Origin: Colias croceus
Lineage: Eukaryota; Arthropoda; Insecta; Lepidoptera; Pieridae
Direction of reading: 5' to 3'
Assembly: GCF_905220415.1 (NCBI RefSeq)
Contig: NC_059554.1
Span: forward strand, 2,939,001 to 3,003,000
Length of the DNA: 64,000 nucleotides
Notes under the pieces: model-generated
Databases searched by the model: none
Told to the model about the DNA's origin: nothing
The model's input: the letters and a program-made list of their open reading frames with translations, nothing else
Shown: in pieces, positions 51,101 to 61,450 of the stretch
Numbering within the stretch: position 1 is the first letter of the stretch
Layout of the letters: each line of letters starts with the position of its first letter
Position numbers and translations under genes: made by a program

Positions 51101-51677
51101 AATATTCTTTTGTGTCCATCAATATCGCAATTAAAACCTAAGTCTGTCAGGTCAAACGTGAAAAAATAAAATAAACAATAATTTCAACAACTTGGTTAGA
51201 TCACTACGAATTTCAATATTTTTCGTGTGAACAAAAAAATACAAAAATCTTTATTGTTATTTAAACATTTTTGAGATAATACAATGCAATATTCCCTTCC
51301 AGCTTTCATCTATTTACACAGGAATGAAATTCAAAATAAGTCATTTATTGTTGTTTATGATTAACAAGATCTCGCTTATTGCCTAGGTATCGCTGCTTTT
51401 AGTGCAATAATGAAGATGAGAATGATATTATAAAAATTCCAATAAGAAACTGGTGTGTAATTTTTGGGGTGTTATTTATTATTTATGATCTAAAATTTTT
51501 TTTCTTCTCCCACAGACTGCGTCTATTTCGAGACGTCGTCGACGTCTCCGTACCAAATCCGGCGGATAGAAGAACTAAATAAAACAGCCTCCGGCAACGT
51601 GGAGGCTAAGGTCATGTGCTTTTACAGGCGGCGGGACCTGCCCAACCCCCTTATACAGTTAGCAGATAAGCATCAAA
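36177..51677 (+). CDS. MTA1-like: MTA1-like (metastasis-associated, NuRD complex), 5' part
   Basis: A scaffold subunit of the NuRD chromatin-remodelling and deacetylase complex. Coding exon 1 is 36177-36204 and encodes MAANMYRVG plus one base of the next codon. Exon 2 is 51516-51677, joined in phase across a 15.3 kb intron (GTAAGT ... CCCACAG), and starts DCVYFETSSTSPYQIRRIEE. Together they reproduce the MAANMYRVGDYVYFENSSS start of MTA proteins and the first part of the BAH domain, including VEAKVMCFYRRRDLP and LIQLADKH. The start context AAAATGG is good. The next donor (GT at 51678) is strong, but no following exon (rest of BAH, ELM2, SANT, GATA-type finger) was found before 64000, so the second intron exceeds 12 kb. 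A long first intron is usual for regulatory genes in Lepidoptera. Confidence 0.93.
37930..39615. mobile_element. TA-flanked DNA transposon with repeated CGCGTCCAC motif
   Basis: The ends GGGTCATTGCGCC[A/T]GTTC then GCGTCCAC are inverted repeats of 26 bp with one mismatch, each flanked by TA (37928-37929 and 39616-39617). At least nine copies of an AGTTCGCGTCCACC-like motif lie inside, clustered toward both ends. A different repeat (about 38300-38745) is inserted in the middle. No transposase is encoded. The TA target fits the Tc1/mariner superfamily but also some others, so the class is open. Confidence 0.85.
38300..38745 (+). repeat. nested interspersed repeat (GGGTTCCGTA ... GGTTCGGAACC)
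   Basis: Begins CCAGTCAAATGTGAGTGAGA then CTCGCACACCGAGGGTTCCG. It runs through a GACAGACCGGCAGACGGACA stretch and ends TTTTGAGGTTCGGAACCTTA. This layout is a very common lepidopteran dispersed repeat. It interrupts the TA-flanked element, so it inserted later. Confidence 0.65.
44657..44833 (+). other. isolated open frame behind an acceptor-like site
   Basis: After ATTTTACAG (acceptor-like, AG at 44656-44657) a frame stays open until TAG at 44831-44833. It encodes about 58 residues of normal composition, including CCQYFENEFAIFIGKTVKWL, KDLQGNAVGCFDREC and DYLYSALKVHDNY. An AATAAA follows near 44948. I do not recognise it. Its phase does not fit MTA1-like exon 1. It could be a terminal exon of an unseen gene, a transposon scrap or chance. 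Confidence 0.25.
45753..45930 (+). repeat. LINE-tail-like repeat with GCTTCGCCCG start
   Basis: Starts CCGCCCGCGGCTTCGCCCG. Contains AAAACCTTCCTCTTGAATCA, CGCATCAAAATCCGTTGCGT and AGAGAAAGCGACTTTG. The second half matches 15097-15192 in reverse orientation. Confidence 0.65.
46350..46560. mobile_element. short element with ACCGACTTCAAA inverted ends
   Basis: Left end TTAACCGACTTCAAAAAAAG then GAGGAGGTTATCAATTCGG; right end TTTGAAGTCGGTT. The 13-bp ends are inverted repeats. An isolated minus-oriented left end of the same family occurs at 62704-62743. Non-coding; the superfamily is not resolved. Confidence 0.7.
46614..46937 (-). mobile_element. tRNA-derived SINE with intact target duplication
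   Basis: A 12-bp direct repeat ACCTATCGGTAT flanks it at 46602-46613 and 46938-46949. Read on the minus strand, the head has a Pol III A-box (TGGCTCAGTGG, 46916-46906) and B-box (GGTTCGAGACC, 46873-46863). The body contains GGTGAAGGAAAACATCGTGA, CACTTGGCCAGCGTGGTGGA and TAGGAGGCCCGTG. The 3' end is a (TGA)n tail. This is a complete 324-bp tRNA-headed SINE; the body resembles LINE 3' ends widespread in Lepidoptera. Confidence 0.88.
47225..47408 (-). repeat. interspersed repeat, minus-strand copy of the 20829-21005 family
   Basis: The minus strand begins ACTAGCGGTCCGCCCCGGCT, followed by CGTGGTACATGTTTACG, ACCATCCTCGTACTTCAAGG and ATCGAAATCGGTTCAGCCG, as at 20829-21005, then runs to an AT-rich end. 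Confidence 0.7.
47531..48076. mobile_element. TA-flanked element with inverted repeats longer than 150 bp
   Basis: The left arm (47531 to about 47685: TAGTTCAGGATACATCGCCC ...) is repeated inverted at about 47900-48076 almost without mismatch. The exception is an extra block of about 23 bases in the right arm. The outermost TA on each side can be a target duplication. The centre (about 47690-47895) is AT-rich without coding frame. The 546-bp length and long arms fit a non-autonomous foldback/MITE element. Confidence 0.85.
49290..49494 (-). repeat. interspersed repeat, minus-strand retroelement tail
   Basis: The minus strand begins ACTAGCTTCCGCCCGCGACT, has TTCTGGGATAAAAAGTATCC and AAGTTTCATCGAAATCGAAC, and ends in a CAGACAGACAGACA run. 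Related in plan to, but diverged from, the 22129-22358 family. Right border clear, left border approximate. Confidence 0.65.
51516..51677 (+). CDS. MTA1-like: MTA1-like exon 2 (BAH domain, first part)
   Basis: A 162-nt exon encoding 54 residues of the bromo-adjacent homology domain, the nucleosome-facing module at the N-terminus of MTA proteins. The acceptor is CTTCTCCCACAG and the donor is A/GTAAGT. Codons are notably GC-rich against the AT-rich introns, which helps set the borders. Listed separately because it stands 15 kb from exon 1. Confidence 0.93.
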
Positions 51678-54600
51678 GTAAGTGTACTATCGTAAACACT
51701 GGGTATGTTCAGTATCTACACATGTAATAAGAATCGTGTTGGGTATACAAGTTTTCACGTAGAAGATTGCGAAGTGTTCCCGCGCAGAAATCAGCGCGTC
51801 GAAATGCGCTGGTGTTATCAGAATCTGAATGAATCCGACATAACCAACGGCTCTTTTCTCGGGAGCCGTGAGCATCTTTTGCATTATTACCGAATAAAAA
51901 AAGATACACCACATACAACTTATGAACGGCTGAACGGATTTTTGGTCTGTTAAGTTTGTCTTCTCGTAGTTCAAGTACCGCAAGTGTTAAGAATTTGGTA
52001 AGCTTACAAATGAACTTCTACCCGGACGGAAAAGCGGTAATTATCTAGTAACATAATAAATTAATGTATGACTCTGAAAGCAATGCGAAATTTTTACACT
52101 AATAAAAAGATACAACTATTGCAGTGAACATCTAGTTACTCCGGGAGTAAATTGTAATGGAACCGCTCTATTTTTCCCCGCAATCCACTTTGTTCTAAAA
52201 GTTTACAAGTTGCAATGATATGTTGTACTCGCATAGAATATCATTTTAGTTGATGAATTTTACTTCATATATCATGTACACTGTCTTTTGTTTAAATTCG
52301 TCCCTTCGAAAGGTTTTGTTGGTAATCTGAATAATATGAATTTAAGATTTTGGTTAGTGGTAACATTGACTGATTACTATTGGTATTTGTAAAAGTAGCA
52401 AGTTTAGACTCCTACCTTAGTACCTTCGTATATTTTAGTTGCATCATGGATTTTCATATGACTTTTTTATGTTTAAGTACAATATACCTACTATTGTTAT
52501 GAGTTTACTTCGATGCCTCTCATAATGCATTATTTATATGAATTTATTTATTTCAATACAAATCGTCCTCGCTCTTGAGATGGGGTTGATCATTTGAATA
52601 CATGACCTTAACCCTTTACCGTGATATGTATTGTTATTATAACTATCGCGAAGTGTGTAATGCTATTTAGTATATTGTTTGTACCAAAAATCAAGAGCTT
52701 CTAAATAATGAATATGGTGAAAAAAAATAAGTTTAAAAAAATTAAGTGTTCGATTATATAGAACTGGCTGTTTAAATTAGTAGTAGTAGTTGATATAAAT
52801 CTGTAGATAGACTTACAATAAGAGTTAAACATCTTTAAGATAATGAAATATATTTTTATCAATGTACCTAAATGACGCATATTCTAATTTTTCAAGAAAT
52901 TTGTTTTTGCATACAATTTTTTTAATGAAAAGTTTTCTATATAATATGTATACCTACGGCGGGGCTTTGAATCCATTTCTTAAGCTTCACCATAGTCACC
53001 CCATATTCAACTGTACGTGGGGTTATCTATCTATTCATACTTTCGCATTTTAATTCAATTCGGTCTGTACGGGCACGTGTATCAAATTTTTTTGTTCGTT
53101 TATTAATTCGACGTTGAAATTTATGGAACCGTAGACATCTGCCCCTTAGCAGTTCATATACTTGAATCGTTTCTTGAATTTATATTAATTTGCCTTTAGT
53201 CTCAATGTTATTGGGTTCATTCACTATAGGTACTTTAACTTTTGGGTTGTAATTGTTATAACACGAATGCTTGACTTTACGAACCGAGACTTTAATCCAC
53301 CATGAATGTTACGAATATTACTTCGCATGGCAACGTATTATCAGTTTCGGCCGTTGCTGAAATTTTATTTACGACTAGTTTTTATTGTTTTAGTAAATTG
53401 ATTCTCAGGAGATTTTAATATCCACCACGTGTATTCACACCCAAAGTGCAAAGCTGCGTACAGCATATCAAAACCCCGATCATGTCTATGTCGTATCGCG
53501 TGCTATCGATCCGCGAACTCCCCTCCCACTTGGAATAAGTATAATATCTAATAACGGTCTTTCTACAATCTACAATTAAATCTATAAATACATTCAGCGT
53601 CCTTGTTTCACAACAAAGACACGGCTCGTATTGATTTTCGTGTACATGGTATAAATACGGCAATAATTTGGAATTTGGGTGGCAAAGAGTCGTTTTGTTT
53701 CTGCGAATGTGTACGTACGTACCCACCGACAGTGGTGTGGTGCGTGTGTTTGATTATTTTCTATTAATAGACGATTAGCCTATATTAAGAGTGGCGACTA
53801 GGAACTTGCGCGTGAGTCTGGAACCTTCTTTGATATGCTGAATCATGAACGAAGTGCGAACGTGAAATCGGTAGCGTGGCGTTATTGCGTTTTATCTTCG
53901 TTTATATGGTTGCATTACACTTCGAGGAACTGTTACTTAATAATCTTGTACTAAATACTATTTAAATTCAAATAGTTGTCATATCTCTACATTACATGTA
54001 AAAATAGTCAAAATGTTACAAAACCGGATCTAAGATTTGTCCAGAAAAAATGCATTCTCTCATAAATAGACGGATATGGTTCAATTATGCGAACATTATT
54101 GTATGTAATATAATAGATTCTGTTTGGGATAATTTCTTCTTTACAAAAAAACAAACTCGAAAATTGCTATAAATATTAGTTTAAACAATTTATACAATTC
54201 AATTTTCCTGTACAATGACAATATTTTCGATTTAGATAAAGCATCTAGATTTGTATAGATGTGATGACTCATTAATATTAGCACTCGGTTCGTTGATGAA
54301 CAGCATACTGTAGGAGCAGTTTTAATCAATTGTAATTAAAGCCGAAACATTCGTCCCATCGACTTTCATTAGGCGAACGACCCTTTACCTGAATAGCGTT
54401 ATTTACTCGCAACTTCGCAGACATGCGGCTATGTATTGAATATTATATTTTTATATACATTCGTATTGTATTAGGTAAGTTGTTGATGTAAATTTTGACC
54501 TTTATTGACAGTTTTTATAAAAGTTGTGTTCATACAAATGTTTTGTGAATTAAAAATCCATGCATAAGTTTCAGTTAATGTTGTATAATATTCGTAACTT

Positions 54601-54856
54601 GTAATCTAATCGAAAATAATAATACTAAGCTTGTAACTTATTGGCTATAAGATATCAAAATTGAATAAAGTATCTTTTGGTGTTATTAAAGATAATGTCT
54701 TTTCAATTTGGGTTTGTAATAAATAATACGGATTAAACCTAAGTATATAATAACTGTACCTACTTAATGTACTTTAAACAACAAGATTTTCGTTTATTTA
54801 TATAATGTAAAACATTAAAAGTTTAAAAAATCGTCTCGTTTGTTATTTATATGTAC

Positions 54857-55093
54857 ACTAGCTTTCCACTCGCAGCTTCGCCCGCGCAGTCAAAGAAAGA
54901 CTCGCATAGTACCCGTTCCCGTGGGATTTCCGGGATAAAACCTATCCTTTTTCCCGGGGTAAAAAGTAGCCTATGTCCTTTCTCGGGTATCAAAATATCT
55001 CTATACCAAATTTCATGCAAATTGGTTCAGTAGTTAAGGCGTGATCGAGTAACAGACAGACAGACAGAGTTACTTTCGCATTTATAATATTAT
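54857..55093 (+). repeat. interspersed repeat with GCTTCGCCCG-type start, third copy
   Basis: CACTAGCTTTCCACTCGCAG, CCCGTTCCCGTGGGATTTCC, TGTCCTTTCTCGGGTATCAA and AACAGACAGACAGACAGAG then TTACTTTCGCATTTATAATA. Same block order as 22129-22358 and 7714-7972. Confidence 0.75.
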
Positions 55094-55401
55094 AGTATAT
55101 AGTATATTATAGTATGGATTTGCAACGTGAGAATTCTACGTCAGCAATTCGGTTTGACATTCACAACGTGGTGCGATCGTGACTCACACGAGAAGTGCAT
55201 CGTATACTAATCCCTGGTAATCTTTCCAATACAATATAATTCATCAAGATTTTCGTTAACATGTATTGTATTTACATATTAGGAATCAATTAATTAATTG
55301 ATTAAATGTTTTTATTAAAGAATCGTTCTCAAAACTAGGTAATTTCGAGACTTTGGCAGATGAATCGTAAACAACTTTTGACTAAATACAAATATATTAT
55401 A

Positions 55402-56147
55402 TGGTCTAAGATCCGAACATAAGGCGAAATTCAACGGCGTGATAATAGAATGAGACCAATTTTATAATAAATTTAGTCTATTAAAAAATGTATTAAAAAT
55501 GGATTGACTGGGAAAATCCTGGATAGGACATTTTTAATGAATTAAAAAAAAAACATTTTTTTTAATTAATTGCAGTATCAAGATAATAAAAAAGAAATAT
55601 AAAAGACTTAAATTATGAAACCTACAGAATGTGCAGTCATAGTCGTTTTCTAATATTTACCGGGACAAACGGCTAGGTTGGCAGGTATAAACAGGTATGT
55701 CGGTACCAGTTATTTTCACTTGATGGGATGATGAAAAAAAAATTATGTCAGCACTGTTTTATTACAAAATTGTTTTATTTCGAAACTGCAATTAATAAAA
55801 AATTAAAATATTTTTTTTAAAGTGAAACTTTTATTACATCGTCTCAAACTTTTTGGTCTGTGTAGCGCATGTCGCGTGTATCGCGGCTGCCGAGTAGGTA
55901 TACCTACTCGGCACGCGACATGCGCTACACAAAGCAGTGTTCGGAGCCGTTCGAACAGTTTCACTTTTACCGTGGTTTCATAAAACCAAACAACATTTTT
56001 TTTTTAATTCATTAAAAATATCCTGTCCAGGATTTTCCAAGTCAACCCATTTTTAATACATTTTTTAATAGACTAAATTAATTATAAAATTGGTCTCATT
56101 CTATTATCACGCCGTTGAATTTCGCCTTATGTTCGGATCTTAGACCA
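55402..56147. mobile_element. element with about 155-bp inverted repeats and nested palindrome
   Basis: The left arm 55402-55560 (GGTCTAAGATCCGAACATAA then GGCGAAATTCAACGGCGTG ...) recurs inverted at about 55990-56147 with roughly 95% identity by eye. Inside sits a second inverted structure bounded by AAAGTGAAAC (55820-55829) and GTTTCACTTT (55958-55967). Inside that is a hairpin with arms TGTAGCGCATGTCGCG whose centre (55889-55912) is a perfect 24-bp palindrome with half-site GCCGAGTAGGTA. The inner unit may be a separate MITE inserted in the outer one. No coding frame. Confidence 0.85.
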
Positions 56148-56579
56148 GATTATTTTTTGATGTCTATTAATATTGAATTGAAAATATCAAGCATACCTAC
56201 CGATATGCTTCAGGTACATTCAATGCAAAGAAAGATATTTAAAAATAAAAACTAATCGAATTGTAATAAGACAAAATTTAACTAAGTATGTTTTGGACGA
56301 CCTGAAATGAAATTATAAGTTTCTACTTTGTTGGTAAAATATTGAATCCTGCACAAAGGTGTTGAGCTTTTTTGGTATTATCTAAAGGCAGCATTTAAGA
56401 GATCTGAAAGACCTGATTATATTTGTGAATGTCGATTTCAATGTAGGTATTGTATGTGTACAATGTATTGTAGTTATAGGTAATTGATATGTATCTACAT
56501 ATAATAGGTAGGTAGTATGTATTATGCTTTGCCAGCAGACGTCTCTTGGACAAAGATCGTGTGTTAATTCTGAGCGGGT

Positions 56580-57080
56580 AGTGTCGGGGGCGCGGGGTTC
56601 GGGGTTAGTAAACATAATCATGGCCTCCGCCCGTTCTACAATTTAGTAGCTAAATGGGAATGAAGAGTTTCCTCCCCGCGCCCCCACGCCGACCCCGTCT
56701 GGCCCCGATGCCGACGCTTTTTATTAAACTTATTGAAATTACACATTTGTGTACGTGTACATTATGTATCCCAAAACGAGACGGTCACTCGCGCGCCTAA
56801 TAAGAATTTCAAATACGATTGTCTCATGCTATGCCGCGGCTGCGGCCGGCGCGGCGGTCAGACGGTGCGGAGTAATTTATGTGAATCGTTAGCGGTAGTT
56901 GGTGACCCCAGGCGAGACCGTTATGAGAGAAAAATAACTAAATCGAGCGGTGGTGATGACTCGCGAACGTGTACGCTATTGAGATTAAATAAAACGCGAG
57001 CATTATAAAGCAGTAATCTAACTCCTTAACTAGGTGCCACCCCCGCCCACGCCGCCCCGTATCGACCGTGGCTCTCATCT
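56580..57080. other. GC-rich block, no gene recognised
   Basis: Several GC-rich runs (GTCGGGGGCGCGGGGTTCGG, CTCCCCGCGCCCCCACGCCG, GCCGCGGCTGCGGCCGGCGC) in AT-rich intronic DNA. Short open frames on both strands have skewed composition and match nothing I know. It could be regulatory DNA of the MTA1-like gene. Confidence 0.3.
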
Positions 57081-57499
57081 CCCAGGTACACGCAACACTT
57101 ATCCCGGTTTTAATTGTCACCATGCGCTGATGACCTCGGCTATAGGTACTTCGACACCCGTCTCGCCGTACCTACTCTAGATATGTATTGACTTTGGGCT
57201 TAAAATATGAAATCTTTAGTCACGAAATGGAAGGATGCTCCCAGCATTAAAAAAAATGACACATTTTAGTAAAAAAAATCGTATACCTACCAAGCAAAAC
57301 ATTAATTGTTCATCATAGTCGTCAATGTTTTACTTATTCAAAAGCGGAGATTAGAATCTAAATAAAAGAACATAAAATGGTGGTTAGCAACCACAACTTA
57401 CAAGCTTCGTTTAGGATCGTTATCGACTGAGGAGAAGTAAGAAAAAAAAATATTTTTATAGGGAATTTACTTGACAAAAATATATTTAATAAAATCAAC

Positions 57500-58580
57500 T
57501 GTCACTAATAATAAATGGGAACTATATTTTCTATCACCAAAATTTATATTTGTCATCAAGTTGTATCACCTAATAAATAGACCTATCACCTATCACCACG
57601 AAATATTTTCGTTCTCAGATAAACAAAAATTGTTCCCAGGTATGAATTATCAAATTAATGTTAATATATGTGTAAAATAAGAGATCGATAACCAATAAAA
57701 TTATATTGCATTACATGAATATAAACTTCGTTCTTATAATAACAGTTTTGTAACTTAAATAATATCTCTGTGCTCAGAATGGTAGATCTGTCACCAAATA
57801 AATCGACTATCGATCCCTGACTGCGACTCCTTTTTATTTGATATTTTGTCACCAATACAGTAGTAACATTTTATTTCGTTCAGATCTTAAATTAATAGTA
57901 TTCGTTACCAATTTAATACATCAATTTATAATTTTAATAAAAAATGATCAAAGGGGCGGAGACAAATTGGCGCGCTTTAAAAATTTACATGTGCAAACAT
58001 ATTATCGGATTAGCCATACGCTTAAAGCTGGCCAACCCCCTACCAGAAGCAAAAAATGTGCTTATCGGCCAGAAAAGAAAAAGGGGGCGCCCTTCGAAAT
58101 CCAAAACAGCGCTGATTATTCAGTGATTATTGTTTTTTAACAATAAATATTGATTATTTTAACTTGAATTAAGTGTTTTATCTACAATTATGCTAACCAT
58201 TAGCTAGCTATTAAACCAGAGCTGATTATTCAGTGGTTATTATTTTTAAGAATAAATATTGATTATTTTAACTTTAAGTAACATTATATGATTTATTGGT
58301 GATCTCTTTAAATTAGTTTGCTTAAATATAAATACTTATTAGGACACACCTATTATAATACATACAAAAACATTTATTTGGTTCTAGACCTTATATCTCC
58401 GGATTTTAGGTGATTTATTGTGGAACTGATTTTGCATTGTTTGGTGACTACATTTTGGGGACAGATCTACTATTTTGAGGACAAACCCTATTATTTAAGA
58501 AACACAAATCTAATTAAATTGGTGATAGCTTAAATGATACCCATAATAAATCAGTCATTAATCATAATAATTGAAAATTA
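57500..58580 (+). mobile_element. decayed MULE-like transposon with SWIM-zinc-finger fragment
   Basis: Frame 57944-58126 encodes the end of a SWIM-type zinc-finger transposase: YMCKHIIGLAIRLKL, then RKRGRPSKSKTALIIQ. The CKH is the last CxH of the CxCx(n)CxH finger. The rest of the protein is gone. Around it, motifs like GTCACCAAATAAAT point one way on the left (about 57530, 57570, 57790, 57850) and as TTTATTGGTGA-like complements on the right (about 58290, 58375, 58410, 58440, 58520), as expected of subterminal repeats. Borders are approximate. Confidence 0.55.
58111..58280 (+). repeat. two-copy direct repeat at the end of the SWIM fragment
   Basis: GCTGATTATTCAGTGATTAT at 58111 and its near copy at 58221 (period 110) are each followed by AATAAATATTGATTATTTTA. 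The first copy overlaps the last codons of the transposase fragment. Confidence 0.8.
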
Positions 58581-60229
58581 TGTAAATGTTGAAACTAATA
58601 GGTATTATTAAATGGGTTTTAAACAATCTGAAAGTTTGATATATTTCTAATTGTATTTTCGACTAGATGCAATCTGAATTATTGCGTAACCGTTGCTAAA
58701 ACTTGTCTAGATAACTGTGACGTCAATCGTGTCACTGCAAGGAAATGTTTACGACACTTGACTGAACTTAGAATCCAGTGCAAAATAGTTCGAAAAAAAA
58801 AACACGAAAAACGTTTTATGTACTTAATCGATTGATTGAATATTATTTGGTAGGTAAATAAAGAGATTTTATCTAGTAAAAACAAGTAACGACATAAGTA
58901 TCAACTCTCCTTGAATATCTAAAATGTGACAGATTCGCGCTGTACAATGTAGCTTTTTTCGAATCAACATACATACAAAAAATCGTTGTAAAAACCTCAA
59001 TACATAAGCCAATGCCTGTTTTCATGACACATTATTGCCTCGTGCGAGCAATATTTCTCAACATCTTTTAAAGAGTTTGAGTATTGTAAATAGACGAAGC
59101 TCTCGTTGTGAGCTATAAACTTGAAGTTCATTCATTTGAAATTCGTAACACATTTTTTCCGAAATTGAATATGTAATTATTTTCTGAAATTATTTGAAGA
59201 CATACATCTTCATTATTATACTGATATAGTCTACGAGACTTTCCATTGAGTCAGCTATTCACATAGTACTTCTTTCCTGACTTGGCTCGCGGCCCACAAG
59301 ATTATAAACTTTAATTAGATACTTAGAATAGACTGAATAATATCCGATTCGTATTCAAACATGTAACTTGTTTTGTAATTGGATTCGCTTTATTAAAAAC
59401 GTGGGAAACTAAAATTTTTGCTGAAATCCGCCAAATATTGGCGTCGCAGTTTTCATTGATGGTATTTTACACCTATTGCATTCAGAATTAAACTTTATAC
59501 CCATTTATCTTACAGAATAGTTAAAAATTAAAATCTATAACTTTAAAAATGTTAATTTGATTACTGAGTTTTTGAGCGTGATTGTTTGATCGCGTTTTGC
59601 TCAAAACAGTCAAAGAATGGTTGCTTGTTTTTGTTGAGTGATTTTGTGAACCGGAGGATGAATATTTTTTCTCGGATTAATACCTATGCTACTTTTGCCA
59701 CCAGATGAAAATAAACAAGAACCGAACTAATATACAAATTTCTTTAAAGGACCTACTCACGTAACATCACTATCAATGTTACATATGAGTTACATCGTAA
59801 TTATCCAGTAGTCCACCACCGTGTGGACATATCACAGCAGAAGCGTTATTGTAAACTTAGTGTTTATGTCTACCTAACATTTACACTGAAGTGTGGTATT
59901 TCGCACTTTCGGCTCTAGACGACGTTTACGCTGTTTCCCACAAGTTATGTAGTTTCGGTTTGCAATAATAGCCACTTTACGAAATAAATGTCGTGTGAAT
60001 TTTTGCAAATGTATATAATTAATATTAAAAACGTGCTTGAGCTAGTCCGTTTTTGAAATATAATAAATAATGCACTAGTTTTTTTCGATAAATTTACATA
60101 GCGTTTCTATCAACAGAATTAATTGAGTTGCGAATCGGCTAAAATAGCATAATACTTGCGTAACTAGTAATAATAAAATATATTTGGATCTTCGTCGACG
60201 GAGAGGCAGGGCGAGGTGGTTCCCATGGC

Positions 60230-60480
60230 AGTGGTAATGAGAAGCACAAACACGTCTGCGCTCCAGCGGGCTCGGCCGGCGCGCGGCGGGCACCGTTGCG
60301 TCGGTTGCGTCCTGGATGACGTCACGCGGTGGTGGCGGCGCGGCGCGGACACGTGAGGCCGGCCGTGGCCGCCGGGGTAGCCGCGGGCGCAATGAAAGTG
60401 AGACCGCGGCGCGGGGCGAGGCGCGGGCGGCGGGCACACGGCGGGTCGACGAACTTCGCGCATCCAACCGCACTTGTACA
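60230..60480. promoter_or_regulatory. GC-rich CpG island with CRE palindrome in MTA1-like intron 2
   Basis: Dense CpG over 250 bases with TGACGTCA at 60317-60324 (context GGATGACGTCACGCGG). Frames on all sides stay open only because stop codons are rare in such sequence, and none is recognisable. It may be an internal promoter or enhancer of the MTA1-like gene or an unannotated non-coding transcript start (inference). Confidence 0.4.
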
Positions 60481-61267
60481 AGACGCTCTTATTGTTTTAA
60501 AATCCGAGTACGCCACTCGCCTTCTACGGACTCGGACAGATTCACCTACTAACTCGCTATGATGATTCTTTCAAGTCATTGCACGACGCACGTGTAAAGC
60601 GTAGATTTGTATTGTTGTTAAATATCAATAAACATTAAAATTAGATTTTATAACAGCTTTTAGAATTCTTCATATTTTAAATATCGTCATTACAAAACCT
60701 TTGCATCCTTATTTATGTATATCCCCATTTATTATGAAAATTGTCATATTGTGTCCCTTATCTTAAATATTCACACCATTAACGATGACATTAGTGGAGA
60801 AAGTCTCGTATAGGTGTTTCTTGCAATTATCCAGCGGAAGTGAACAGCTGAAGCGAGTATCCGCCCGTGCCATGCAGTAATCAACCGAGGTGGAACGGTG
60901 GCTCTCATATTATGTGCACTTTATTATTTCTAACCAAATATAAAGAGATACGACAATTCCGGTACATGCTTCATTGTTTTGTAATCTTACATCTTGATAT
61001 ATCGTTTCGAACGAAGGCTATACAGCCGTGTGACAATGAATTGAACTTAATAGCGTACCTATCAGTTGTTAAACCAGTTTAGTGGCACCGAATGTTTTAC
61101 GCAAAAACACGGACGAAGATCGACACTAACATACCTATTATGTATACCTAAAACAATCCTCATGGCCTCAATCACACGTTGTGTACATAGCTAAACGTGA
61201 TCTATATATTATCTAAATATACGTCATCCGATTATCACGATGATTACCAAAAATGTCGTAACCAGGG

Positions 61268-61450
61268 TACAAAGTTTTAAAAAAAAGACGTGTGGCACTC
61301 GGGGACTGCCGCGGCCGCGGTAAAGCTATTGCATAGCATGCCTTCAAGCCACACCTCCGAGCCCGTCGGAGTGGGGAGCGTGAGGTTTTTTCGTTACGGA
61401 ATTTCTCGATTCGGTCCCCGCGCTCAAGGCCCGCGATAGAAGCTATGCTA
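61268..61450. repeat. probable interspersed repeat (GCCTTCAAGCCACACCTCCG)
   Basis: The segment with GGCACTCGGGGACTGCCGCG, AAGCTATTGCATAGCATGCC, GCCACACCTCCGAGCCCGTC and GGTCCCCGCGCTCAAGGCCC is compact, GC-rich and sharply bounded. From general familiarity it resembles a dispersed lepidopteran repeat. Only one copy is in the window, so this is weakly supported. Confidence 0.35.

Larger units (their letters stand above)
36205..51515 (+). other. MTA1-like intron 1
   Basis: No certain exon. Contents from left: a GC-rich patch flanked by AAGAGTGGT / ACCACTCTT (36786-36930); the TA-flanked composite element (37930-39615); a lone 60-codon open frame behind an acceptor-like site (44657-44833); a LINE-tail repeat (45753-45930); an ACCGACTTCAAA-ended element (46350-46560); a tRNA-derived SINE (46614-46937); a retroelement tail (47225-47408); a long-inverted-repeat element (47531-48076); and another repeat tail (49290-49494). 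The remaining sequence is AT-rich without visible features. Confidence 0.7.

Noticed and set aside
57838..58140. 100-codon frame over the SWIM fragment
   Set aside because: It is the wrong frame; the frame starting at 57944 carries the CKH and RKRGRPSK signature.
60075..60562. Six overlapping Arg/Ala-rich frames
   Set aside because: All arise from the CpG island; none has domain similarity and they contradict each other by strand and frame.
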